A DNA stretch of 5,435 nucleotides from positions 1-5,435 of the forward strand of contig JAKAMP010000235.1 in the NCBI GenBank assembly GCA_021812865.1. Reading direction: 5' to 3'. The stretch comes from Bacteroidota bacterium (GTDB lineage Bacteria; Bacteroidota; Bacteroidia; Bacteroidales; JAAYUG01). Positions 1 to 5,435 of the stretch are shown one piece after another (position 1 is the first letter of the stretch; the number at the start of each line of letters is the position of its first letter). Below the pieces are notes generated by a model, which was not told the origin of the DNA, ran no database searches, and saw only the letters and a list, made by a program, of their open reading frames with translations. A program made the translations under genes and the position numbers.

Positions 1-2518
1 TATACCGTGTATCATTGAGTTGGCGCGTTAAAAAATCTGTTGGGATTTTGTCGGCAAGCAAATTGCGCTTTTTTCTTGCTCCAATATTCTTGTTCCGGTA
101 AAGATCGTCCACTTGTCGGACAAAATCCTCCCATGCTCCCGGGCCTTTCTGCTGCATATATTCATAGGAGGTCAGGTTCGATTTGTCTTCGTTTTCTTTA
201 CGGAAACAAAGCGTCTTGTTCTGGTATGAATCGTCAAAATAGCGCTGTCGGGGTATAATGTGATCGATATCGGTTTCACCGTTGAAAAGTTGTACTTTTT
301 GAATGGTCTTGCCGGAATACATGCAGCAGGTTTTTTGATCGACCCACAGGCGATACCGAATGATGTCGGTTCTCGTTGGTCTGGCAATATTGAATTCGTC
401 TCTGAGGATATCGGTATATTCCTTGTTGCGCCTTCCCTGTTCACCCATTGCTTTTGTCATCTTTCTTCTCTCATCGGCATTCATTTTCATTTCACGGCTG
501 AGTTCAACATGAATCTCGTCCGGTTTGCCATAAGTGTTCCAAATATCCTTCATTATATGCAGCGTTTCGTTCACAACCTGTTCAACCACTGGATTCCTTA
601 GAGAGTTGCGCGGCACAATCTCGATGTCTTCAGGTTTTTCATATTGATCCTCTGGTGTCATATCGGAATGCGAACCATATACCAGCGTGGCTGCCTCCCA
701 GTACATAAGTCCGGAAAAATCGGATGCAGCGCTGCAGTGTTCGAAATGCGACCTGAGTTCATCGCTGATTTCGGGATCATACTCGCCATTTAGTATGTGT
801 GAAATCTTCTCGAGTATGGGGTTGGCAATTTCTTCCTGGTTGAAATATATGCCGGATTTCATTAGGGGGAGAAGCTTCTTAATTGCCCTCGCTGATAAGC
901 TGCCATGTTTTTTCTCAAATCTCAGGGCGGCAATAATCGTTGCAGCCTGCTCTTCCATGCTGTACCATTTTATCAACGCTTTCTTTCTATAATCGTTATC
1001 ATTGACAGAATACAGTAAGTGCCAGATGCGTTGCAGATCAGTATTATCCTTTAAAATATCAGAAACAAGCAAGCCGGCTTTTTTAAGTGCATTTGATATT
1101 CTTACCCTTGTGGTATTTCCTTTCATGCCTCCTGCGTGGCTTATTTCAGGATATCTTTTTGTGTCGGCCTGGATCAGTTTCTGAATTTTTGCAGCCGATA
1201 ATTCCAATGTTTCATTCAACTTTTCGTACAGAAGTACTTTTTGTTCTTCTGTAAGAGGATAGGTTTTATTGTATATATCCTTCAGCCGTAAATTCTGAAT
1301 GGTTTGCCATATACGGAATTCTTCACTCAGTGGTGCAGATGAGGGGACCGTCCTGTTCGGTATTTTAATATATTCCCCTTTTTCTTTATCGAGCACATAT
1401 ATAAAGGGTTCAAACCGACAGTTACCAATTTTTGAAACCTGCGATTTGAGAGGTCTTTGATAATAAATAATATACCTTTCGAAAAATTCCCGTAAGGATT
1501 TATTCTGCCACTTAGCTATTTCACTTGCATTATTCGGAATAATTCTATTCAGTACCTTTTGTTTAGCCTCCTCGGACTTCAGAACAGGCATTAGCATTTC
1601 CTGTTTTGCCCATATTGCTCTAAATTCTTCTATGTATTTGTCGCGGAACACCAGATTTTGCCTTATCCTGAAATGCCTGTTCTCTGAGATCTTATTCCAA
1701 AAATATTCGCCTACATACAACCCGCTTGAAGTAATTTGCCTGTCCAGTGCATCAAGCCTGTTTTGCCAGTCTGTCTTGTCGGGCAGAGCGAATTCGATGT
1801 TTTCAGAGCCATCTTTTTTTATTTTTATTCTTATTTCCAGTTCATACTCTTTTCCGGCCATTTCGGCAAGTGTAGAGACTGTTGTTGAACCGGTGCGGCC
1901 ATCTTCGAGGGTTACCTCATATTCCGGTTTCTTCTTTTTCAGCGATTCGGTTTTCTGCACCTTTGCAATTCTCACTATTTCAAAAGATTTGAAATAGTCT
2001 TTCTGCTCATGGTCCATGCCGTTTTCTGAAGCTTCCTCCATGATTTCTCCGATGTCTTTATACCCCCGTCGTTGATTCAAGTGATACAGAATCCTGCCGA
2101 ATTCTGAAGGAGTGACGGCTTCTTGTAAAGCTTTATGCCTGAGAAAATAAACATACCAGTCATCAGGGAGTTTCTTTAAAGCCTCGGGTTTTTTTGCCAG
2201 TTCTTTAAATAACTTCCCTGCATTTTTAGGTGCAAAATCTTCAGGCAAAAGTTCTAAAACCTTCAAAGCCTCAATGAGGTTTTTGCGTCTCAGTTGATAA
2301 CGGTCCAGTAGCTTGCGTGAACCTCTTTTTAGCCTTCTTTCGGCATTTTTAGTGATTTTGTTACCTGTTTCGAATTCTTTCATTACATCCTGCTCCATGG
2401 GGATAATTCTTGAACCGGCTCCAAGAATGGATTTTAGTTTGTCGTTTTCTTCCTCTATAACCGACCAGCCAATTGAATTTGTGCCAAGGTCGAATGAAGT
2501 AATTTTTTTTGCAGCCAT
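1..2518 (-). CDS. cas9: CRISPR-associated endonuclease Cas9, type II-C-like (N-terminal 839 codons, runs off left edge)
   Basis: RNA-guided DNA endonuclease that cuts both strands of invading DNA using a crRNA:tracrRNA pair. Seen: RuvC-I FDLGTNSIGWSV with Asp10; bridge helix at about residues 57-80 (KNAERRLKRGSRKLLDRY); the Cas9-typical HLNQRRGYK at 146-154; RuvC-II EIHVELSREMK with Glu672; HNH core TDIDHIIP with Asp752 and His753, followed by QNKTL and KENEDKSN with Asn776. The His-to-Asn spacing of 23 equals that of SpCas9 (840 to 863). The last residues, TDFLTRQLNDTRY, match the linker that precedes RuvC-III, so RuvC-III and the PAM-interacting domain are missing only because the window ends. 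The start is bounded by an in-frame TAA at 2534-2536 and by Asp10; there is no Shine-Dalgarno, as is common in Bacteroidota. I found no frameshift or stop, and all visible catalytic residues are intact. II-C is inferred from tracrRNA position and Bacteroidota context; cas1, cas2 and array are not visible. Confidence 0.97.
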   Translation of the reverse strand, partial: MAAKKITSFDLGTNSIGWSVIEEENDKLKSILGAGSRIIPMEQDVMKEFETGNKITKNAERRLKRGSRKLLDRYQLRRKNLIEALKVLELLPEDFAPKNAGKLFKELAKKPEALKKLPDDWYVYFLRHKALQEAVTPSEFGRILYHLNQRRGYKDIGEIMEEASENGMDHEQKDYFKSFEIVRIAKVQKTESLKKKKPEYEVTLEDGRTGSTTVSTLAEMAGKEYELEIRIKIKKDGSENIEFALPDKTDWQNRLDALDRQITSSGLYVGEYFWNKISENRHFRIRQNLVFRDKYIEEFRAIWAKQEMLMPVLKSEEAKQKVLNRIIPNNASEIAKWQNKSLREFFERYIIYYQRPLKSQVSKIGNCRFEPFIYVLDKEKGEYIKIPNRTVPSSAPLSEEFRIWQTIQNLRLKDIYNKTYPLTEEQKVLLYEKLNETLELSAAKIQKLIQADTKRYPEISHAGGMKGNTTRVRISNALKKAGLLVSDILKDNTDLQRIWHLLYSVNDNDYRKKALIKWYSMEEQAATIIAALRFEKKHGSLSARAIKKLLPLMKSGIYFNQEEIANPILEKISHILNGEYDPEISDELRSHFEHCSAASDFSGLMYWEAATLVYGSHSDMTPEDQYEKPEDIEIVPRNSLRNPVVEQVVNETLHIMKDIWNTYGKPDEIHVELSREMKMNADERRKMTKAMGEQGRRNKEYTDILRDEFNIARPTRTDIIRYRLWVDQKTCCMYSGKTIQKVQLFNGETDIDHIIPRQRYFDDSYQNKTLCFRKENEDKSNLTSYEYMQQKGPGAWEDFVRQVDDLYRNKNIGARKKRNLLADKIPTDFLTRQLNDTRY

Positions 2519-2539
2519 AGGGTATATTAAATTTTATTG

Positions 2540-2547
2540 TATATTTG
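2540..2547 (+). promoter_or_regulatory. Bacteroidota -7 promoter box for the tracrRNA
   Basis: TATATTTG matches the Bacteroidota primary sigma factor -7 consensus TAnnTTTG exactly. It would start transcription around 2551-2554, just before the anti-repeat. I see no good -33 TTTG at the usual spacing; the nearest TTTG ends at 2511, 28 bases upstream, inside the cas9 start region. The box lies within the cas9 5' leader, facing away from cas9. Confidence 0.6.
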
Positions 2548-2556
2548 TATTAATCT

Positions 2557-2571
2557 GAAGCAATTCACAAT
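2557..2571 (+). repeat. CRISPR anti-repeat within the tracrRNA
   Basis: GAAGCAATTCACAAT is the part expected to pair with the 5' end of the CRISPR repeat. Its reverse complement, ATTGTGAATTGCTTC, is repeat-like, and similarity to remembered Bacteroidota II-C repeats may continue to about 2549 (CAGATTAATAC on the minus strand). It predicts that the array associated with this cas9 has repeats starting near GTTGTGAATTGCTT. Confidence 0.75.
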
Positions 2572-2599
2572 AAGGATTATTCCGTTGTGAAAACTTTTT

Positions 2600-2623
2600 A
2601 AGCGGCCCCGAAAGGGGTCGTTT
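2600..2623 (+). terminator. 3' stem-loop of the tracrRNA, probable terminator
   Basis: A 10-bp stem (2600-2609 with 2614-2623; core CGGCCCC/GGGGTCG including G-T wobbles) is closed by a GAAA tetraloop. It is followed by TTTCATTCTT, a broken T-rich tail, so termination is plausible but not textbook. In tracrRNAs this stem also contacts Cas9. A perfect palindrome, AGTAATTACT, follows at 2631-2640 and may or may not matter. Confidence 0.6.
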
Positions 2624-2668
2624 CATTCTTAGTAATTACTGATCAATTGAGTATTCTGTACCGGATGC

Positions 2669-2989
2669 ATGTTTTGCCTCCTTCATAAATTGGTTGCCAG
2701 CCTTGATTTCCGCTTTAGTAAAATTCCTAAACACTTATTTTTTGGACTATTAAGAATTCATTACCAGCGGTTTGCTGAAATAGTGGCTCATTCAGAATAT
2801 GAAGATAGGAATTTTCAATTTACGATGGATACATATGCCGGGGAAAAGTTATTGGATAAACCTTTTTATTTTCAGGTTTGCCATAGTTCAGGCTATATCT
2901 CTCTAAAAGATTTCGTACTCATGCCAGCAAATGCTACAAAGTCCGTGAACCATTCTGATTCACAGACTTTGTTTGCTTCCCTTGGCTAA
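2669..2989 (+). CDS. Doubtful hypothetical protein, 106 codons
   Basis: This is the only frame of notable length in the gap between the tracrRNA and metH (about 2640-3017). It runs from ATG to TAA and would be convergent with metH, ending 28 bases from its stop. I recognise no domain, signal peptide or membrane segment. The product is rich in aromatic residues (for example HYQRFAEIV, KPFYFQV), which is not distinctive. No clear ribosome site or TAnnTTTG promoter stands before it, and its last codons fall in an inverted repeat. A 106-codon open frame is somewhat longer than expected by chance in AT-rich non-coding DNA, so it is listed, but it may be spurious or a decayed remnant. The minus strand of the same stretch holds only short, stop-broken frames. 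Confidence 0.18.
   Translation: MFCLLHKLVASLDFRFSKIPKHLFFGLLRIHYQRFAEIVAHSEYEDRNFQFTMDTYAGEKLLDKPFYFQVCHSSGYISLKDFVLMPANATKSVNHSDSQTLFASLG
2937..2971. terminator. Inverted repeat downstream of metH, possible terminator
   Basis: Two 13-base arms (2937-2949 and 2959-2971) pair with a single mismatch and leave a 9-base loop. Read on the minus strand, the direction of metH, the mismatch becomes a G-U wobble, so the RNA stem would be continuous: CAAAGTCTGTGAA with TTCACGGACTTTG. The stem begins about 46 bases after the metH stop. No U-run follows on that strand, so this is a candidate terminator or mRNA-stabilising stem rather than a sure intrinsic terminator. Confidence 0.45.
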
Positions 2990-3016
2990 GAGCCTCAGAA
3001 AGTTCTTTGCAGGCTC
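2990..3016. repeat. Short inverted repeat just after the metH stop
   Basis: GAGCCT (2990-2995) pairs with AGGCTC (3011-3016), leaving a 15-base loop that itself contains AAAG/CTTT. It starts two bases beyond the metH stop codon. The stem is short and no T-run follows, so a role in 3' end formation is only possible. Confidence 0.25.
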
Positions 3017-3017
3017 A

Positions 3018-5435
3018 TTAATAGTTAAGATTTGAGGCCAGCCAGGTCTCTATGGTGTCGGTGGATTGGTTTTTGCGCCGGGCATAATCTTCCACCTGGT
3101 CGCGGCCAATGCGGTCGACGTAGAAGTACTGCGATTGCGGATGGGAAAAGATGAGCCCGCTTACCGAGGCAGCCGGCACCATGCTGAAGTTTTCCGTGAG
3201 GCTCATTCCGCAGCGCCGCTCAGCATCCAGCAGCCCGAACAGCGTTTTCTTCTCCGAATGGTCGGGACAGGCGGGGTAACCGTGTGCCGGCCTTATGCCG
3301 CTGTATTTTTCGTACAGCAGGTCGTGCAGGGATAACTTTTCATACGGGGCATATCCCCACAGTTCTTTTCTCACCTTTTCGTGCAATAGCTCTGTAAAAG
3401 CCTCTGCCAGCCGGTCGGCCAGCGCCTTCAGCATGATGCCCTGGTAATCGTCGAAGTCGCTTTTGAATTTTTCAAGGTATTTGTCTGCTCCAAGTCCTGC
3501 TGTCACTGCAAAAGCGCCCAGGTAGTCGATCCTGCCCGAATCCCTGGGTGCAATGAAATCCGACAGGCAGAGGTTGGGCTGACCCTTTTCCTTCTGCACC
3601 TGGTTGCGCAGGTTCCGGAACACAGCGAGAACGGATGAACGCGATTCATCGGCATACACCTCGATATCGTCGCCAACCGAATTGGCCGGGAATATACCCA
3701 CTATGCCATTGGCAGTGATCCATTTTTCACGGGCCATGGTTTCAAGCATTTTCAAGGCATCCTGGTACAGTTTGCGCGCTTCGGGTCCCTTTTCCGGGTC
3801 ATCCAGCAGTTCGGGGAACTTGCCCTTGATCTGCCATACCAGGAAGAAAAACAACCAGCTAATATAGGGAGTGATCTCACCCATGGGGAAATCGATGAAC
3901 TCACGGATACCGGTCATTCGCGGGCGAAGGGGAGGCGAGGTTTTCCAGTCGATTTGGAGGCTGTTCTGCCTGGCTTCGGAAAGGGAGATATAGGTGGTGG
4001 CTGTCTTTATCGAAGCATATTGTTCCCTGAGGGCGGCATATTCTTTTTTTACTTCTTCGGCATATCTTTTGCCTGATTCCCTGGAGAGCAAGCCGCCGGC
4101 GGTTTGCACGCTTCTGGACGCATCTTTTACATGCACCACAGGGCCATGATATTGCGTATCGATCTTTACGGCTGTGTGTATTTTCGACGTAGTGGCTCCT
4201 CCGATAAGCAGGGGGACATGGAAGTTCTGCCGCTCCATTTCTTTCGCCACATGGGCCATTTCTTCCAGGGAAGGGGTGATGAGCCCGCTCAGTCCGATGG
4301 CCTCCACCTGCAGTTCCTTAGCCTTTTTGAGGATGGTTTCGGCCGGCACCATTACGCCCAGGTCGATGATTTCGTAATTGTTACATGAGAGCACAACGCC
4401 CACGATGTTTTTACCTATGTCGTGCACGTCGCCCTTAACCGTGGCCAGAAGCACTTTCCCTGCCGAGCTGCGTTCGCCGGAAGAGAGCTTTTCCAGCTCG
4501 ATGTATGGGTGCAGAACGGCTACGGCCTTCTTCATTACCCGGGCGCTTTTGACCACCTGGGGCAGGAACATTTTTCCGGCGCCGAACAGCTCGCCTACCA
4601 CGTTCATGCCGTCCATGAGCGGGCCTTCGATCACGTCAAGGGCGCGGGGATAGAGCTTGCGCGCTTCTTCCGTATCGGCTTCAATATATTCGACCAGGCC
4701 CTGCACAAGGGCATGTTTCAATCTTTCTGTAACGGGGGCTGCGCGCCATTCCTGCTCCCTTTCTTCCTTCTTTCCCGTGTCCCTGTTCTTTTCAGCATAT
4801 GCGATCAGCCTTTCTGTAGCATCGGGCCGGCGGTTCAATACCACATCCTCCGTGAGTTCCAGCAATTCCTTTGGAATATCATCGTAAACCTGCAGCATAC
4901 CGGGATTGACAATGGCCATATCGAGGCCGGCATGCACGGCATGGAACAGGAATACCGAATGAATGGCTTCGCGTACGGTATCATTGCCCCTGAAAGAGAA
5001 GGACAGATTACTGATGCCGCCGCTTACCCTGGCATAGGGAAGGTTCTGCCTGATCCAGCGGGTGGTTTCGATGAAATCCACTGCATAGTTATTGTGTTCT
5101 TCCATGCCGGTGGCAACGGCCAGGACATTAGGGTCAAAAATGATGTCTTCCGGAGGGAATCCCACCTCCGAGGTAAGGATACGGTAGGCACGGGTGCATA
5201 TCTCCTTGCGGCGTTCGGGGGTGTCGGCCTGTCCCTTTTCATCGAAGGCCATCACCACGGCTGCAGCGCCGTAATGCTTAATTTTGGTTGCCAGTTGTCT
5301 GAAGTTTTCTTCGCCTTCCTTCAGGCTGATCGAGTTCACTATAGCCTTTCCCTGCAGGCATTTGAGTCCGGTTTCGATGATGGACCATTTCGATGAATCG
5401 ATCATTACGGGTAGCCTGGCAATATCGGGTTCAAC
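3018..5435 (-). CDS. metH: Cobalamin-dependent methionine synthase MetH (C-terminal part, runs off right edge)
   Basis: Transfers a methyl group from 5-methyltetrahydrofolate through cob(I)alamin to homocysteine, giving methionine and tetrahydrofolate in the cytoplasm. The frame is open from the right edge ([17 protein letters not shown]) to TAA at 3018-3020, 805 codons, about the length of E. coli MetH from residue 423 to its end. Domains in order: part of the methyltetrahydrofolate domain ([34 protein letters not shown]; about 5435-4850); cap helices ([20 protein letters not shown]; about 4740-4500); B12 Rossmann domain with [12 protein letters not shown], its lower-ligand His encoded at 4422-4424, plus [13 protein letters not shown] and IGGATTS; and the SAM-binding reactivation domain ending in [15 protein letters not shown] and [12 protein letters not shown]. 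The homocysteine/zinc domain and start codon are outside the window. One oddity: the position of E. coli Asp946, a SAM contact, appears to be Ser (YISW, codon 3858-3860). Confidence 0.97.
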   Translation of the reverse strand, partial: VEPDIARLPVMIDSSKWSIIETGLKCLQGKAIVNSISLKEGEENFRQLATKIKHYGAAAVVMAFDEKGQADTPERRKEICTRAYRILTSEVGFPPEDIIFDPNVLAVATGMEEHNNYAVDFIETTRWIRQNLPYARVSGGISNLSFSFRGNDTVREAIHSVFLFHAVHAGLDMAIVNPGMLQVYDDIPKELLELTEDVVLNRRPDATERLIAYAEKNRDTGKKEEREQEWRAAPVTERLKHALVQGLVEYIEADTEEARKLYPRALDVIEGPLMDGMNVVGELFGAGKMFLPQVVKSARVMKKAVAVLHPYIELEKLSSGERSSAGKVLLATVKGDVHDIGKNIVGVVLSCNNYEIIDLGVMVPAETILKKAKELQVEAIGLSGLITPSLEEMAHVAKEMERQNFHVPLLIGGATTSKIHTAVKIDTQYHGPVVHVKDASRSVQTAGGLLSRESGKRYAEEVKKEYAALREQYASIKTATTYISLSEARQNSLQIDWKTSPPLRPRMTGIREFIDFPMGEITPYISWLFFFLVWQIKGKFPELLDDPEKGPEARKLYQDALKMLETMAREKWITANGIVGIFPANSVGDDIEVYADESRSSVLAVFRNLRNQVQKEKGQPNLCLSDFIAPRDSGRIDYLGAFAVTAGLGADKYLEKFKSDFDDYQGIMLKALADRLAEAFTELLHEKVRKELWGYAPYEKLSLHDLLYEKYSGIRPAHGYPACPDHSEKKTLFGLLDAERRCGMSLTENFSMVPAASVSGLIFSHPQSQYFYVDRIGRDQVEDYARRKNQSTDTIETWLASNLNY

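Larger units (their letters stand above)
2552..2625 (+). ncRNA. tracrRNA (trans-activating CRISPR RNA), divergent from cas9
   Basis: Trans-activating RNA that pairs with the CRISPR repeat part of the pre-crRNA and anchors the guide in Cas9. Seen in order: a -7 box just upstream; an anti-repeat GAAGCAATTCACAAT (2557-2571), complementary to a repeat beginning ATTGTGAATTGCTTC, close to the GTTGTGA(A/T)TTGCTTTC start I recall for Bacteroidota II-C repeats; a short nexus-like hairpin GGA-TTAT-TCC (2574-2583); GTTGTGAAAAC; then a strong GAAA-capped stem (2600-2623). The order resembles the II-C tracrRNA of Neisseria (CAAUAAGG followed by a nexus and a terminal stem). Its place directly upstream of cas9 on the opposite strand supports the call. 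The 5' end is estimated from the promoter box and the 3' end from the last stem; neither is mapped. The matching CRISPR array is outside the window, so complementarity to the real repeat is untested. Confidence 0.85.

Noticed and set aside
40..601. Plus-strand frames at 40-258 and 260-601, and a minus-strand frame at 172-444
   Set aside because: All overlap the Cas9 HNH and RuvC-II coding region, where the Cas9 frame carries conserved motifs. These are out-of-frame shadows.
1..2518. IscB or a stand-alone HNH/RuvC nuclease instead of Cas9
   Set aside because: About 660 residues separate RuvC-I from RuvC-II, with a REC lobe and HLNQRRGYK motif, which fits Cas9 and is far too long for IscB. The adjacent tracrRNA also points to Cas9.
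2313..2558. 81-codon plus-strand frame spanning the cas9 start
   Set aside because: It is antisense to RuvC-I and the bridge helix of Cas9 and runs through the tracrRNA promoter box; no features of its own.
2636..2734. 32-codon minus-strand frame starting at a GTG, with a 13-codon alternative preceded by AAGGAGG
   Set aside because: Too short, unrecognised, and the AAGGAGG may be chance. Kept only as part of the observation on the unassigned gap.
2519..3017. CRISPR array or leader in the intergenic region
   Set aside because: Only one repeat-like segment (the anti-repeat at 2557-2571) and an 8-base partial copy at 2584-2591 are present. There is no regularly spaced set of repeats.
4422..5396. 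324-codon plus-strand open frame opposite metH
   Set aside because: It lies wholly antisense to well-conserved MetH sequence in GC-rich DNA, where antisense frames stay open by codon bias. Its translation shows no recognisable domain.

Overview
The window looks like a chromosomal segment from a member of the Bacteroidota. The reasons are a TAnnTTTG-type promoter box, the absence of a Shine-Dalgarno sequence before the main left-hand gene, a type II-C-like Cas9/tracrRNA arrangement, and a Bacteroidota-like MetH. The species cannot be fixed from the sequence.

Left half (1-2518, minus strand): the N-terminal 839 codons of a Cas9 nuclease. One uninterrupted frame runs off the left edge. It holds RuvC-I (Asp10), the arginine-rich bridge helix, a REC lobe, RuvC-II (Glu672) and a complete HNH core (Asp752, His753, Asn776). 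The frame leaves the window in the linker that leads to RuvC-III. RuvC-III, the PAM-interacting domain, and any cas1, cas2 or CRISPR array would lie to the left, outside the window.

Centre (2519-3017): directly upstream of cas9, and divergent from it, is a compact candidate tracrRNA gene (about 2552-2625, plus strand). It has a -7 box, an anti-repeat, a small nexus-like hairpin and a strong GAAA-capped stem. The rest of this gap has no recognisable gene. It contains one doubtful 106-codon plus-strand frame and two inverted repeats near the end of metH.

Right half (3018-5435, minus strand): the C-terminal two thirds of cobalamin-dependent methionine synthase (MetH), comprising part of the methyltetrahydrofolate domain, the cap and B12 domains, and the SAM-binding reactivation domain. 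Its N-terminal part is outside the window.

Functionally this is a housekeeping methionine gene next to the entry of a type II-C CRISPR-Cas locus. Cas9 and the tracrRNA would work together: the tracrRNA pairs with crRNA repeats and loads Cas9 for DNA cleavage. Hand-counted GC is about 56% in a metH sample, 36% in the REC part of cas9 and 44% in its HNH end. This fits a CRISPR locus of different origin from the flanking chromosome. The main points for a second look are the tracrRNA, the repeat-like sequence it implies in the cas9 leader, and its self-pairing potential.
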